Positions 1-8,945 are shown, counted from the first letter of the stretch. The stretch is 64,000 nucleotides of DNA from Microbacterium sp. EST19A (GCF_019969685.1 NZ_JAHXYZ010000002.1:62001-126000), one strand, 5' to 3'. Notes: generated from the sequence alone by a model not told the origin. Translations and numbers: made by a program.

Positions 1-543
1 GCGCCGCACGAGAACGTGATCGCCGGCAACGTCATCGGCTACGGTGCGACGTCGGGAACTATGTTCCTCTCGGGTGTCGTGGGGGAGAGGTTCCTCGTGC
101 GCAACTCGGGAGCGACCGCGGTCGTCGAGGGTGTGGGAGACCATGCGCTCGAGTACATGACCGGCGGTCTCGCCGTGATCCTCGGTTCGACGGGGCGCAA
201 CTTCGGCGCCGGCATGTCCGGTGGCGTCGCCTATGTGCACGCGCTGGACACCGCCAAGGTGAACGCGCAATCCCTGGGCAGCGGAGAGCTTCTGCTCGAG
301 CAGCTGGACCGCGCCGACCTCGAGGTGCTGCGGAGCCTGCTCACGGCACACGTCGAGCGCACCGCGTCGCCGCGTGCAGCCGAACTCCTCGAGCGCTTCG
401 AGGAGACCGCGACCGAGTTCGTGAAGGTGCTTCCCCGTGACTTCGCCGCCGTGCGGAGCATGCGCGAGGAAGCGCTGGCCGAGGGGATCGACCCCGACGG
501 CGACATCGTGTGGAACCGCATCCTGGAGGTGACCGGTGGCTGA
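1..543 (+). CDS. gltB: Glutamate synthase large subunit, C-terminal part
   Basis: Partial gene: the frame is open from base 1, so the start lies upstream of the window. The 180 residues seen match the C-terminal beta-helix region of GltB, with the glycine-rich stretch GSTGRNFGAGMSGG near residues 62-75. GltB removes ammonia from glutamine and adds it to 2-oxoglutarate in the cytoplasm, working with GltD. The stop overlaps the gltD start by 8 bases, so the two are almost certainly translated together. Identity rests on this region and the adjacent gltD. Confidence 0.93.
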   Translation, partial: APHENVIAGNVIGYGATSGTMFLSGVVGERFLVRNSGATAVVEGVGDHALEYMTGGLAVILGSTGRNFGAGMSGGVAYVHALDTAKVNAQSLGSGELLLEQLDRADLEVLRSLLTAHVERTASPRAAELLERFEETATEFVKVLPRDFAAVRSMREEALAEGIDPDGDIVWNRILEVTGG

Positions 544-2002
544 TCCCAAAGGCTTCATGAAGGTGACCGAGCGGGAACTTCCCGCACGACGTCCGGTGCC
601 GGTGCGCATCATGGACTGGAAAGAGGTCTACGAGCCCGGCGACAAGGCCGTGCTCCGACGCCAGGCCGGCCGCTGCATGGACTGCGGCGTGCCGTTCTGC
701 CACTCGGGCTGCCCGCTGGGCAACCTGATCCCGGAGTGGAACGACCTGACGTGGCGCGGTGAGGGCCGTGCCGCCATCGAGCGCCTGCACGCCACGAACA
801 ACTTCCCGGAGTTCACCGGCCGGCTCTGCCCCGCACCGTGCGAGAGCTCGTGCGTGCTCGGCATCAACCAGCCGGCCGTCACGATCAAGCAGATCGAGGT
901 CTCGATCATCGACGAGGCCTTCGCGAAGGGCTGGGTCGAGCCCGAGCCGCCCGAGCGCCTCACCGGCAAGACCGTCGCGGTCGTCGGTTCCGGCCCCGCC
1001 GGCCTCGCCGCCGCCCAGCAGCTCACGCGCGCCGGTCACACCGTCGCGGTGTTCGAGCGCGATGACCGCATCGGCGGACTCCTGCGCTACGGCATCCCGG
1101 ACTTCAAGATGGAGAAGGGGCAGCTCGAGTCGCGCCTTCGCCAGATGCAGGAGGAGGGCACCCGCTTCCGCGCCGGTGTCGAGATCGGCAAGGACATCTC
1201 CTGGGCCGACCTGCGGGCGCGTTACGACGCGGTCGTGATCGCGACCGGTGCCACCGTGCCCCGCGACCTCCCGATCCCGGGCCGCGACCTCGACGGCGTG
1301 CACTTCGCCATGGAGTACCTCGTGGAGTCCAACCACGCGGTCGCCGGCGACAAGGTCACCGACCAGATCACCGCGGAGGGCAAGCACGTCATCGTGATCG
1401 GCGGCGGCGACACCGGCGCCGACTGCATCGGAACCGCGCACCGTCAGGGCGCGCTGAGCGTGACGAACCTCGCGATCGGCAAGCAGCCCGCGTCCGAGCG
1501 TCCCGACCACCAGCCGTGGCCGATGATGCCGACCCTGTTCGAGATGGCCTCCGCACACGAGGAGGGCGGCGAGCGGATGTTCCTCGCCTCCACCGTCGAG
1601 TTCCTCTCGAACGACGTGGGCGAGGTGACCGCACTCCGCGTCGCCGAGACCGAGTTCGTCGACGGACGCCGCGTCCCCAAGAGCGGGACCGAGCGGGAGA
1701 TCCCCGCCGACCTCGTGCTGATCGCGATGGGCTTCACCGGGCCCGAGCAGGACGGCTACACCGAGGACACCCTCCCTCAGGTCACCGACCGCGGTTCGTT
1801 CCGCCGCGACTCCGGCTACGAGTCGACGGTTCCCGGCGTGTTCGTCGCCGGAGACGCCGGTCGTGGACAGTCGCTCATCGTCTGGGCGATCGCCGAAGGG
1901 CGCGCCGCGGCCGCGAACGTCGATCGCTTCCTCATGGGCACCACCGTGCTTCCCGAGCCCGTGCGTCCGCATGATGTCGCGATCGGACTCCAGCCCGCGT
2001 AG
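536..2002 (+). CDS. gltD: Glutamate synthase small subunit
   Basis: This 488-residue GTG-start protein is the NADPH-oxidising subunit of glutamate synthase. It passes electrons through FAD and iron-sulfur clusters to GltB. Cysteines at about 47, 50, 55, 59 and 97, 101, 105 fit the N-terminal 4Fe-4S ligands. A dinucleotide-binding motif GSGPAG lies at 150-155 and a second, GGGDTG, at about 285-290. Length is normal for the family. It overlaps gltB by 8 bases, and a 60-base gap separates it from pyk. Confidence 0.96.
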   Translation: MADPKGFMKVTERELPARRPVPVRIMDWKEVYEPGDKAVLRRQAGRCMDCGVPFCHSGCPLGNLIPEWNDLTWRGEGRAAIERLHATNNFPEFTGRLCPAPCESSCVLGINQPAVTIKQIEVSIIDEAFAKGWVEPEPPERLTGKTVAVVGSGPAGLAAAQQLTRAGHTVAVFERDDRIGGLLRYGIPDFKMEKGQLESRLRQMQEEGTRFRAGVEIGKDISWADLRARYDAVVIATGATVPRDLPIPGRDLDGVHFAMEYLVESNHAVAGDKVTDQITAEGKHVIVIGGGDTGADCIGTAHRQGALSVTNLAIGKQPASERPDHQPWPMMPTLFEMASAHEEGGERMFLASTVEFLSNDVGEVTALRVAETEFVDGRRVPKSGTEREIPADLVLIAMGFTGPEQDGYTEDTLPQVTDRGSFRRDSGYESTVPGVFVAGDAGRGQSLIVWAIAEGRAAAANVDRFLMGTTVLPEPVRPHDVAIGLQPA

Positions 2003-2062
2003 GCTGAGCGGCGGCACCGTCGCCTGATTCACCTTCCCCCACTTCCATTCAGGAGAATTCTG

Positions 2063-3514
2063 TTGAGACGCGCGAAAATCGTCGCCACCCTGGGCCCCGC
2101 CACCTCCACCTATGAGACGGTGCGCGCACTGATCGATGCGGGGGTGGATGTCGCACGCCTGAACCTCAGCCACGGCGACTACTCCGTGCACGAGAACAAC
2201 TACGCCAACGTGCGTCGCGCCGCGGACGACGCCGGTCGCGCCGTCGCCATCCTCGTCGACCTGCAGGGACCGAAGATCCGCCTCGGCAAGTTCGAGAACG
2301 GACCCTACGAGCTGGCCGTCGGCGACATCTTCAAGATCACCACCGAAGACATCATCGGCAACAAGGACATCTGCGGCACGACCTTCAAGGGTCTGCCCCA
2401 GGACGTCAAGCCGGGCGACTTCCTGCTCATCGACGACGGCAAGGTCCGTGTCGAGGTGGTCGAGACCGACGGCGTGACCGTCACCACGAAGGTCATCGTC
2501 GCCGGTGCCGTCTCCAACAACAAGGGCATCAACCTGCCCGGTGTCGCCGTCAACGTCCCCGCCCTGAGCGAGAAGGACGAGGACGACCTCCGCTGGGGTC
2601 TGCGCATCGGCGCCGACCTCATCGCGCTGTCGTTCGTGCGCAACGCGTCCGATGTGACCCGCGTGCACGAGATCATGGCAGAGGAGGGCGTCAGAGTCCC
2701 CGTCATCGCCAAGGTCGAGAAGCCGCAGGCCGTCGACGCGCTCGAGGAGATCGTCGACGCGTTCGACTCCATCATGGTCGCCCGAGGCGACCTCGGCGTC
2801 GAGCTCCCGCTCGAGGCCGTGCCGATCGTGCAGAAGCGCGCCGTCGAGATCGCCCGCCGCATGGCCAAGCCGGTCATCGTCGCGACGCAGATGCTCGAGT
2901 CGATGATCAACAGCCCGGTGCCGACCCGCGCCGAGACGTCCGATGTCGCGAACGCCGTGCTCGACGGTGCTGACGCGGTCATGCTCTCCGGCGAGACCAG
3001 CGTGGGCGACTACCCGGTCGTGGTCGTCGAGACGATGGCCCGCATCATCGAGTCCACCGAGGAGCACGGCCTGGAGCGCATCGCGAAGCTCACGACCAAG
3101 CCGCGCACGCAGGGTGGAGCGATCACCCTCGCCGCCCTCGAGGTCGCCGAGTTCGTCGACGCGAAGTTCCTCTGCGTGTTCACGCAGTCGGGTGACTCCG
3201 CCCGTCGTCTCTCGCGTCTGCGCTCGCGCATCCCGATGCTGGCGTTCACGCCGGAGCCCGACATCCGCCGCCGCATGGCGCTGACCTGGGGCATCCGCTC
3301 CACGCTGGTCGACATGGTGCAGCACACCGACCTCATGTACCTGCAGGTCGATGACTATCTGCTGGGGAACGGCCTGGCCCAGGAAGGGGACAAGGTCGTC
3401 GTGATCTCCGGTTCCCCTCCCGGAATCGTGGGCTCCACGAATGACATCCGCGTCCACAAGGTGGGCGATGCCGTGAACGGCGCCGCACCGATCTACAAGG
3501 AAGCCACCGTCTGA
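2063..3514 (+). CDS. pyk: Pyruvate kinase
   Basis: Catalyses the last step of glycolysis, phosphoenolpyruvate plus ADP to pyruvate plus ATP, in the cytoplasm. The 483 residues include the N-terminal RRAKIVATLGPA, the substrate-loop region VDLQGPKIRLG, the catalytic stretch VIAKVEKPQA, the metal/substrate region MVARGDLGVE and the signature ATQMLESM. The TTG start is chosen because AGGAGA lies 6-7 bases upstream and the protein then begins where other pyruvate kinases do. A strong hairpin terminator follows the stop. Confidence 0.97.
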   Translation: MRRAKIVATLGPATSTYETVRALIDAGVDVARLNLSHGDYSVHENNYANVRRAADDAGRAVAILVDLQGPKIRLGKFENGPYELAVGDIFKITTEDIIGNKDICGTTFKGLPQDVKPGDFLLIDDGKVRVEVVETDGVTVTTKVIVAGAVSNNKGINLPGVAVNVPALSEKDEDDLRWGLRIGADLIALSFVRNASDVTRVHEIMAEEGVRVPVIAKVEKPQAVDALEEIVDAFDSIMVARGDLGVELPLEAVPIVQKRAVEIARRMAKPVIVATQMLESMINSPVPTRAETSDVANAVLDGADAVMLSGETSVGDYPVVVVETMARIIESTEEHGLERIAKLTTKPRTQGGAITLAALEVAEFVDAKFLCVFTQSGDSARRLSRLRSRIPMLAFTPEPDIRRRMALTWGIRSTLVDMVQHTDLMYLQVDDYLLGNGLAQEGDKVVVISGSPPGIVGSTNDIRVHKVGDAVNGAAPIYKEATV

Positions 3515-3531
3515 TCGCGGTGACGATCGCC

Positions 3532-3559
3532 GAGGGGCGGGACTTCGGTCCCGCCCCTC
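3532..3559 (+). terminator. Intrinsic terminator after pyk
   Basis: A perfect 12-bp stem (arms 3532-3543 and 3548-3559) closes on a TTCG tetraloop, 17 bases after the pyk stop. The U-tract is poor, as is common in high-GC actinobacteria. It should isolate pyk from the hydrolase downstream. Confidence 0.85.
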
Positions 3560-3575
3560 TGTCGTCGGTATCGGG

Positions 3576-3581
3576 TAGCTT
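3576..3581 (+). promoter_or_regulatory. -10 element TAGCTT before leader ORF
   Basis: TAGCTT fits the actinobacterial TAnnnT -10 box and ends 7 bases before the ATG at 3589, the spacing seen at leaderless starts elsewhere in this window. No clear -35 is visible. Confidence 0.45.
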
Positions 3582-3588
3582 TACCGCC

Positions 3589-3651
3589 ATGGGACAATCG
3601 AGCCGACGACCCGATCCCGTGATGCCCCTGGTGATGACATCAACCCGTTGA
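3589..3651 (+). CDS. Possible 20-residue leader peptide
   Basis: An ATG placed 7 bases after a TAGCTT box opens a 20-codon ORF beginning MGQSSRRPDP. Its TGA stop (3649-3651) overlaps the TTG start of the hydrolase (3648-3650) in the string TTGA. This layout fits termination-reinitiation, where ribosomes finishing the short ORF restart on the hydrolase. The hydrolase has no good ribosome-binding site of its own, which supports the idea. It may instead be untranslated leader. Confidence 0.4.
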   Translation: MGQSSRRPDPVMPLVMTSTR

Positions 3652-4301
3652 AGGCTCTCGGCTGGTGGATCGCCGACTACGTGTATGCCGGGTACTGGCA
3701 GCTCAGGGCTTCCCTCGGGCGCTCCGACGCGGCGTCGTTCTCTTCGGGCGATGCGGCGCACATCGTCGTGCTTCCCGGGGTGTACGAGACGTGGCGGTTC
3801 ATGCAGCCGCTCATCACGGCGCTGCATGCGCGCGGCCATCCCGTGCACGTGGTCGATGTGCTCCGGCGGAATCAGCGACCGGTGGCCGAGATGGCCGAGC
3901 AGGTCGCCGACTTCCTCCAGGCGAACGACCTGCGCGATGTCATCCTCGTCGCGCACAGCAAGGGCGGCCTCGCCGGCAAGCTCGTCATGACGGGTCCCGC
4001 TGCCGGGCGCGTGCGCTCGATGCTCGCGATCGCGACGCCGTTCGGGGGTTCCCGGTACGCACGGAGGATCCCGCTGCGCACGCTGCGCGCGTTCTCACCG
4101 GAGGACCCGTCGATCGTGGGTCTCGCCCGGCAGCTCGAGGTCAACGCGCGGATCGTCTCGATCTACGCCGATTTCGACCCGCACATCCCGGAGGGGAGCG
4201 AGTTGGCGGGAGCGAAGAACGTCCGACTCGACACCGGAGGGCACTTCCGCATCCTCGCCCATCCGCGGGTCCTCGCCGAGCTCGCGGTGCTGGCGGAGTA
4301 G
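3648..4301 (+). CDS. Alpha/beta-hydrolase (lipase-like)
   Basis: The 217-residue protein carries a nucleophile elbow AHSKGG with Ser at about 104, preceded by IVVLPGVYETW (about 39-49), typical of the alpha/beta-hydrolase fold. The late TGGHF (about 200) probably contains the catalytic His. It resembles small actinobacterial lipases or esterases; the substrate is unknown. There is no signal peptide, so it is likely cytoplasmic. The TTG start is weak but no better in-frame start exists upstream. Its translation may be coupled to a 20-codon leader ORF. Confidence 0.75.
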   Translation: MKALGWWIADYVYAGYWQLRASLGRSDAASFSSGDAAHIVVLPGVYETWRFMQPLITALHARGHPVHVVDVLRRNQRPVAEMAEQVADFLQANDLRDVILVAHSKGGLAGKLVMTGPAAGRVRSMLAIATPFGGSRYARRIPLRTLRAFSPEDPSIVGLARQLEVNARIVSIYADFDPHIPEGSELAGAKNVRLDTGGHFRILAHPRVLAELAVLAE

Positions 4302-4313
4302 GCGTTCCTCGAC

Positions 4314-4526
4314 TCAGGACGTGAGCTTGCGCAGCGCCGCACCGCGGTGCGCCGCACGATCTCCTGACTTCTCGGACTCGACGATGAACGAGGGCTCGTC
4401 AGCGGATGCCGTGAACTTCTGTTCTGCGAAAGTGAAGTCGCGCGTTCTCCGTTCGACGACGGTCCCGCGAGTGCGGCCCTGCGACGTGTTCCAACTGACG
4501 CGATCTCCGACGACGAAGTCCTTCAT
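4314..4526 (-). CDS. DUF2945 (HVA1 TUDOR-like) small protein
   Basis: A 70-residue protein starting MKDFVVGDRVSWNTSQGRTR. The family pattern is a GDxVxWn start, then a GtV strand and a basic tail ending in LRKL. These are small beta-barrel TUDOR-like domains of unclear function found in many bacteria. A TAGCCT box sits exactly 6 bases before the ATG, which argues for a leaderless transcript and fixes the start. It is convergent with the hydrolase on its left. Confidence 0.85.
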   Translation of the reverse strand: MKDFVVGDRVSWNTSQGRTRGTVVERRTRDFTFAEQKFTASADEPSFIVESEKSGDRAAHRGAALRKLTS

Positions 4527-4532
4527 CTGCTC

Positions 4533-4538
4533 AGGCTA
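4533..4538 (-). promoter_or_regulatory. Leaderless -10 (TAGCCT) of DUF2945 gene
   Basis: On the minus strand TAGCCT is followed by 6 bases and then the ATG at 4526, the leaderless geometry repeated across this window. No -35 stands out. Confidence 0.55.
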
Positions 4539-4589
4539 GAGAGCGTCGGTGCAGAGAGACATGGGGTTGACGCCGCCACGGGAGAGAGG

Positions 4590-5843
4590 TCAGCCGCAGT
4601 TCCCCGCGGGTGTGCGCCCATCGCCCAGAGTCGGTAGCCAGAGCAGCAGATCCGGGAGCGCGGCGTAGGCGGCCAGTCCGTGATCGATGTCCGGGTAGGT
4701 GTGGAACGTGACATCCGCCTTCTGGGAGCAGAGCAGCTTCACATAGCCCTCGGTCGCGCTCGGGCGCACCAGTTGGTCGGCCTCGCCCTGACCGACGAAG
4801 ACGGGCACGGTCACGGGCTGCCCGCCCGCGCTGTTCTCCTCCAGCAGGGTCTTCCACGGCTCGGTGGTGGCCGGGTCGCTGGTCACGTAGCCGCCGACGA
4901 GCGGGTCGGCGATCGCATGGAGTTCCTTCGTCTGCGTGAGCAGGCAGAGCTCGGCCATCTCGGGGGTGGCCTTCACCCCGGCGGGAGTGAGTATCGCCGT
5001 GATCTCGTCCGCGGTGTACCGGTCGGCGTAGGCGACCGTGTAGGCGGGGATGGCGAGCGAAGCGATCGTCACTCCGGAGAGGTCGATGATGTCATCGGTC
5101 ATCAGCGCGTTCAGATTCGCCGCCGGCGCTGCGACCGCGACACCCTGCAGCTTCAGCTCAGGGGCGTACGACGATGCCCGCTCCGCCGCGAAGAGCGCCG
5201 CCTGACCTCCCTGCGAGTGCCCCCAGAGGACGACGCGATCGCTGATGTCCGCGCCGTCGATCGTGCGCGCCGCACGCACGATGTCCAGCACGCTGTTCGA
5301 CTCGGGCACGCCGAGAAGATACGACGACTGCCCATCGACGCCGAGGCCGGGGTAGTCGGTCGCGGCGATGGCGTACCCCTCGGCCAGCAGCTCGTGAAGT
5401 CCCTCGATGTACTGGAAGGGATCGAGGCCGAGTGACGGTGCGCATTTCGCCGCAGCCCCCGTCGTGGGGTGCGCCCAGGAGATCACGGTCCGACCGCCGT
5501 CGGGAGCAGGGCCGTCCGGCACGATCACGACACCGGAGACCGGCACGTCGTCGCCCGCGAGATCAGTCGAGTGGTAGATCACGCGCCAGGCGGTCGAACC
5601 CGCCGGTGCGCTCGCGATCGGCTCGATGCGGATGATCTCGCCCGGATCTCCCGTCGGTGCGGGGGAGGGCAGCGTGTAGAACGCCGGATCGGTCTTGAGG
5701 TCGGCCTGACCTTCGAAGTAGCGTCGGGCGAATTCCGCGGCCGCGAGTCCGAGTACGACGACGAGAATCGCCGCGATGATCAGGAGGGTTCGCCGCATCC
5801 GTCGTGGTCGGCGAGTGTGCGCCGCAGGCGCGCCGGAGTTCAT
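4590..5843 (-). CDS. Membrane-anchored lipase, secretory lipase (LIP) family
   Basis: A 417-residue alpha/beta-hydrolase. Residues 1-18 are basic (RRPRRMRR), followed by a hydrophobic segment at about 19-37, so it is probably exported and anchored by an uncleaved signal. The nucleophile elbow GHSQGG places Ser at about 210, after WAHPTTGAAAKCAPS (about 123-137), which is typical of LIP-family lipases. Late DQLVRP and DIDHGLA (near the C-terminus) fit the acid and His of the triad. It likely acts on extracellular esters or lipids. Two hairpins lie upstream of the start. Confidence 0.85.
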   Translation of the reverse strand: MNSGAPAAHTRRPRRMRRTLLIIAAILVVVLGLAAAEFARRYFEGQADLKTDPAFYTLPSPAPTGDPGEIIRIEPIASAPAGSTAWRVIYHSTDLAGDDVPVSGVVIVPDGPAPDGGRTVISWAHPTTGAAAKCAPSLGLDPFQYIEGLHELLAEGYAIAATDYPGLGVDGQSSYLLGVPESNSVLDIVRAARTIDGADISDRVVLWGHSQGGQAALFAAERASSYAPELKLQGVAVAAPAANLNALMTDDIIDLSGVTIASLAIPAYTVAYADRYTADEITAILTPAGVKATPEMAELCLLTQTKELHAIADPLVGGYVTSDPATTEPWKTLLEENSAGGQPVTVPVFVGQGEADQLVRPSATEGYVKLLCSQKADVTFHTYPDIDHGLAAYAALPDLLLWLPTLGDGRTPAGNCG

Positions 5844-5867
5844 AGGGACTTTTCTATCGCACTGCGG

Positions 5868-5894
5868 CCGTGGGCGGAAGAACTCCGCCCACGG
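5868..5894. repeat. 11-bp inverted repeat upstream of the lipase gene
   Basis: Arms 5868-5878 and 5884-5894 are perfect complements around a 5-base loop. It lies 24 bases upstream of the lipase ATG in the leader direction, so it could be an operator or an RNA hairpin. No T-tract follows on either strand. Confidence 0.6.
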
Positions 5895-5930
5895 TCATCT
5901 GACTGCTGCTCCTGCAAAGGTGTGGTGACG

Positions 5931-5967
5931 GGCTCGTCCAGGCTATGACTTCAGCCTGGACAGAGCC
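5931..5967. repeat. 14-bp hairpin with one bulge
   Basis: An inner perfect 9-bp stem (5936-5944 with 5953-5961) is extended by a 5-bp outer stem (5931-5935 with 5963-5967) across a single bulged A. It sits at the edge where base composition begins to fall, so it may mark an insertion boundary or terminate transcription. Confidence 0.6.
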
Positions 5968-6163
5968 GTTGGCGCGTCAACTTCACTGCATGAGGTGATG
6001 TGAGACCGCAATGAAATCCTCGAACACAGGCGTCCCCGGCCGCCCGATGTATCCACTTCACGCGCAGTTTGTCTACCTGTCCCGCAGTCCTATCTCTTAT
6101 ATGACGGATCGCGTAGTGTCTCGTAAATGCCCTGTCTGCTGAGTCGCCTCTCGTGAGGCAAAC

Positions 6164-8836
6164 ATGAAATGGCGAAGCATGCTGTTTCTCGCATGTGTCT
6201 TCGCCGTTAGTCTGGCAGTGCTCATCGCGTCACACTATGGTGATGATGCAGCATGGATTGTGCAGCACTTGCCCGCGACAGTCGGCAGTGGTGCCGTTCT
6301 CTGGCAGATTCAAACGACCTTTCTTTCAGTGGGGTTCGCCGGACTAGCCATCGCCGCGCAACTCTTCGCCGAAACTCCGCTTGCGGTTGGCGCATCCCGC
6401 GGGAGAGTTCTTGACTACATGGGGGCCGGCCAGTTCGTAGGGGTCGGACTGGTTGCCAACGCCCTCATAGCCATCGAGTCGATCTGGTTGCCGAGTGAGT
6501 TCGGAATCGTGATCGTTGCGCTCGCTTGGTTTGCACCGACGGTCGCACTCCTCGTCCGATCGGTAGTGCGGCTTGTTCGTCTTTTCGGGCGTCCATCTCT
6601 GCTGGACGAGGTCGTTCGCGCGTCTCTCGTAGAGACGATTCTCACACGCCTTACTGATGCTTCAGGGAAGTACGCATCAGCGAAGAACGACGCTGATGCT
6701 CTGCTTGAGTGGGACGGATCGCTCGGTGCGGCGGACCGATCCTCGATTACACTCAGCGTTCCCATCCACGAGGGTGGGAGGGTGATCAGAGCCCTAAGGC
6801 CGAAGGCTGTTCGCCAAGCCATTGAATCGCTGGCTCTGCGGGCCACCGAGTACGAGCCAGTCGAGGACGAAGAGGTCCTTGAGTACGCGCCGCCGCGTGT
6901 GACCCTCGCAGCAGATATCGGCGAGCGAACCCGGTTCGGACAGACCGCATTTAGAGTGATTACTTCGCGTCCGCTCGACGATCAAACGGCGGCTCGTGTT
7001 ACGCGCCTTCTCCAATCCAGCATTTCGTTTGAGCCGCGGGAAGCGGTAACCGCATACGAGGAATCAGATAGAGAGATCTCCAGCCTGAAGGACGCAACGA
7101 GCACCAATCTCCGGGCGGGAGCGTTTGCGACGGCGGAGCGAGCGCTGGATCTCCTTGGCAATGTCATCCGAGAAGTATGGATGGCGGAGTTGCCTGCGGA
7201 AACATCGTGGCAAGCTTCGCGCGCGCGGCGGCGATGGCTCTTCGGCAGCATCGGCGATGTCGAACAGGACGCCCTCCTATCGTCTCGTGCGGCCGGCATG
7301 TTCGTGTCCGCCGCGATGAAGCGCGCGGTGGAGGCTCCTCGAGCAGACTCGACTAGCTACGTCGATGAATGCCTGCGGAGCTTCACCAGGATGTGGTTCG
7401 AGATTCTCCGGCACGGCAGCGACAACTTCGATGTGGCCCGGGCGCGGATCATTCTTGACATCCAGAACTTGGCGATGTTCACGTTTGCGTCTGACCAGGA
7501 TGGGGGGGACCTCCAGGCGAGAGGTGTGTGGGCAATGGTCGAATTAGTGAAGCTGGCTTTGGATGCAAAGCGGCCCGACGCTGCTCGCGCAGCAGGAGAA
7601 GAGCTTGAAGGTCTATTTGAGTTTGTTCGCGAAGGTGCAGGGCGCACTCACGTACGCGCAGGTCAGCTCGTCCTATCAGCATGGTTGGACTACCTTGCGG
7701 AGAAGAGGGATGAGCGCGACCCATCGGATCCTGCCCTGCATAAGCTGCTGACTCCGCGCGGCAGCTGGAGCGAGATCATCACGGCGCGCCACGTAGTCGA
7801 CAGCGAGCAGGTTCCCTTCAGTCGGTGGGATTCGTGGGAAATGAAGTCTGGCAACTCGGGACGCGCTCAGGTGCTTGAACTCTCGAACTTCATCGATCAT
7901 GCTCAGCTGGCGGCCATGGCGAGTTCATACGGACCCCTTCCAGATGCAAGTAGCCAGGACATCGCTGCCGAATACGAACGGCTTATTGCGTTGCTTTCCG
8001 ACAAGAAGAACTTGAGTGTCCAAGAAAGAGCCTTGCTGGATCAACTCAGCTCGGCGGTCGCCAAGTGGAACGAGAACGAAGACGCCCGACTTGCAGATGA
8101 ACCGCTGGCCGTGTCGCGGATCGAGAAACTCCGACTCGCTCTCCGCGAGACGTTGATGGATCACTCCCGCCTTGCGGATACTCTGCCGGTTGACGATGAT
8201 CTGCCCCTCTTGGCCGTCGACACTGAGGAGGGAGGTCGCGCAGATGCATCGCGCCCGATCCTCGGAATGAACTTCCGTGTGTCTCGGCACTATCTTGTCG
8301 ACAAAATCTTCAACCAGACTTATGCAGATCCGGGGGAGCTCGGGCGGGTGATCGCGCGGGGGTTCATCGAGGGCGAGAACGCGAAGATTCTTGCAGAGCT
8401 TCGAACATTGGACCCTCTTTTGAAGGCTCCGTCATCCTCGGCGATTGCAGGAACGATCATGACGCTCGGCGATCAAGCAAAGTATCACGTGCTGGTGACC
8501 CCCTTTGGGGGTCTGATAGACGTGCAGGGCTGGCACTCCCCGGAGTTCCGAGAGGCGTTGACGTTGGTGCGGCACATCGAAACTTCGATGCTTGACGGAG
8601 AAGCGATCCTATTCGATTCTCGGTCCACACTGCGGTCGCTTCGCAAGCCCGAGGAAAAGGATGGTCTCGCTCCCGTCGCAGACACCTCAATCTCGCTTGG
8701 AGTTTTTGAGGATGACGATGACAGTGCTGAGCCTCGTGTGCGCATTGAGACCGGAGAGTACTTTGTGGTCTGGGCTGGCGATGCACCAAGCGTGACTCTC
8801 TTCGGAGGCGAGTCGGAGGTCAACCAAGCGGAATAG
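6164..8836 (+). CDS. Unrecognised 890-residue membrane protein
   Basis: I do not recognise this family. Four hydrophobic segments are visible at about residues 6-23, 50-68, 88-107 and 113-133. They are followed by roughly 750 soluble residues, mostly helical-looking and acidic, with no Walker, HExxH, kinase or nuclease motif I can identify. A charged stretch EDDDD lies near 848. The gene is alone between a gene-free gap and tRNA-Leu(CAA). Its codons are more A/T-ending than its neighbours (35 G+C of 60 at 6241-6300, 34 of 60 at 8461-8520), suggesting later acquisition. The ATG follows GTGAGG by about 6 bases. A membrane-tethered sensor or defence protein is possible but unproven. Confidence 0.8.
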   Translation: MKWRSMLFLACVFAVSLAVLIASHYGDDAAWIVQHLPATVGSGAVLWQIQTTFLSVGFAGLAIAAQLFAETPLAVGASRGRVLDYMGAGQFVGVGLVANALIAIESIWLPSEFGIVIVALAWFAPTVALLVRSVVRLVRLFGRPSLLDEVVRASLVETILTRLTDASGKYASAKNDADALLEWDGSLGAADRSSITLSVPIHEGGRVIRALRPKAVRQAIESLALRATEYEPVEDEEVLEYAPPRVTLAADIGERTRFGQTAFRVITSRPLDDQTAARVTRLLQSSISFEPREAVTAYEESDREISSLKDATSTNLRAGAFATAERALDLLGNVIREVWMAELPAETSWQASRARRRWLFGSIGDVEQDALLSSRAAGMFVSAAMKRAVEAPRADSTSYVDECLRSFTRMWFEILRHGSDNFDVARARIILDIQNLAMFTFASDQDGGDLQARGVWAMVELVKLALDAKRPDAARAAGEELEGLFEFVREGAGRTHVRAGQLVLSAWLDYLAEKRDERDPSDPALHKLLTPRGSWSEIITARHVVDSEQVPFSRWDSWEMKSGNSGRAQVLELSNFIDHAQLAAMASSYGPLPDASSQDIAAEYERLIALLSDKKNLSVQERALLDQLSSAVAKWNENEDARLADEPLAVSRIEKLRLALRETLMDHSRLADTLPVDDDLPLLAVDTEEGGRADASRPILGMNFRVSRHYLVDKIFNQTYADPGELGRVIARGFIEGENAKILAELRTLDPLLKAPSSSAIAGTIMTLGDQAKYHVLVTPFGGLIDVQGWHSPEFREALTLVRHIETSMLDGEAILFDSRSTLRSLRKPEEKDGLAPVADTSISLGVFEDDDDSAEPRVRIETGEYFVVWAGDAPSVTLFGGESEVNQAE

Positions 8837-8945
8837 CATCAACCGCCAGCGCCCAGCAACAGATTGGTATGAGCTTGCCCGTGGATCACGACCGTCTACT
8901 CTCCGGGCCTTCTGGGCGAGTATCGTCAGGCGTCGCCTGTTTGGG

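Larger units (their letters stand above)
5844..6163 (+). other. Gene-free gap with two hairpins
   Basis: These 320 bases between two divergent genes hold no credible ORF. Base composition falls: 6061-6120 has 32 G+C of 60 by hand count, against 43 of 60 at 12001-12060 inside polA. Hairpins at 5868-5894 and 5931-5967 lie in it. TTATAT near 6096 could be a -10, but I see no matching -35. A GTGAGG sequence about 6 bases before 6164 is the likely ribosome-binding site of the next gene. Confidence 0.6.

Noticed and set aside
2003..2062. Possible terminator between gltD and pyk
   Set aside because: Only short, imperfect GC-rich pairing (GGCGGCACCGTCGCC) is present, with no T-tract.
341..3457. 1038-codon minus-strand open frame opposite gltD and pyk
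   Set aside because: It is antisense to two certain enzymes, its translation is low-complexity (Asp, Gly, Arg, Val, His rich) and such frames arise from high GC at third positions. Similar frames at 11034-13430, 15475-18225, 21030-22970 and 38811-41639 were left out for the same reason.
6019..6025. CTCGAAC, a 7-base match to the tRNA-Leu(CAA) T-arm, considered as an attachment-site remnant
   Set aside because: Seven bases is too short, flanking bases do not match the tRNA 3' end, and no integrase gene is present.
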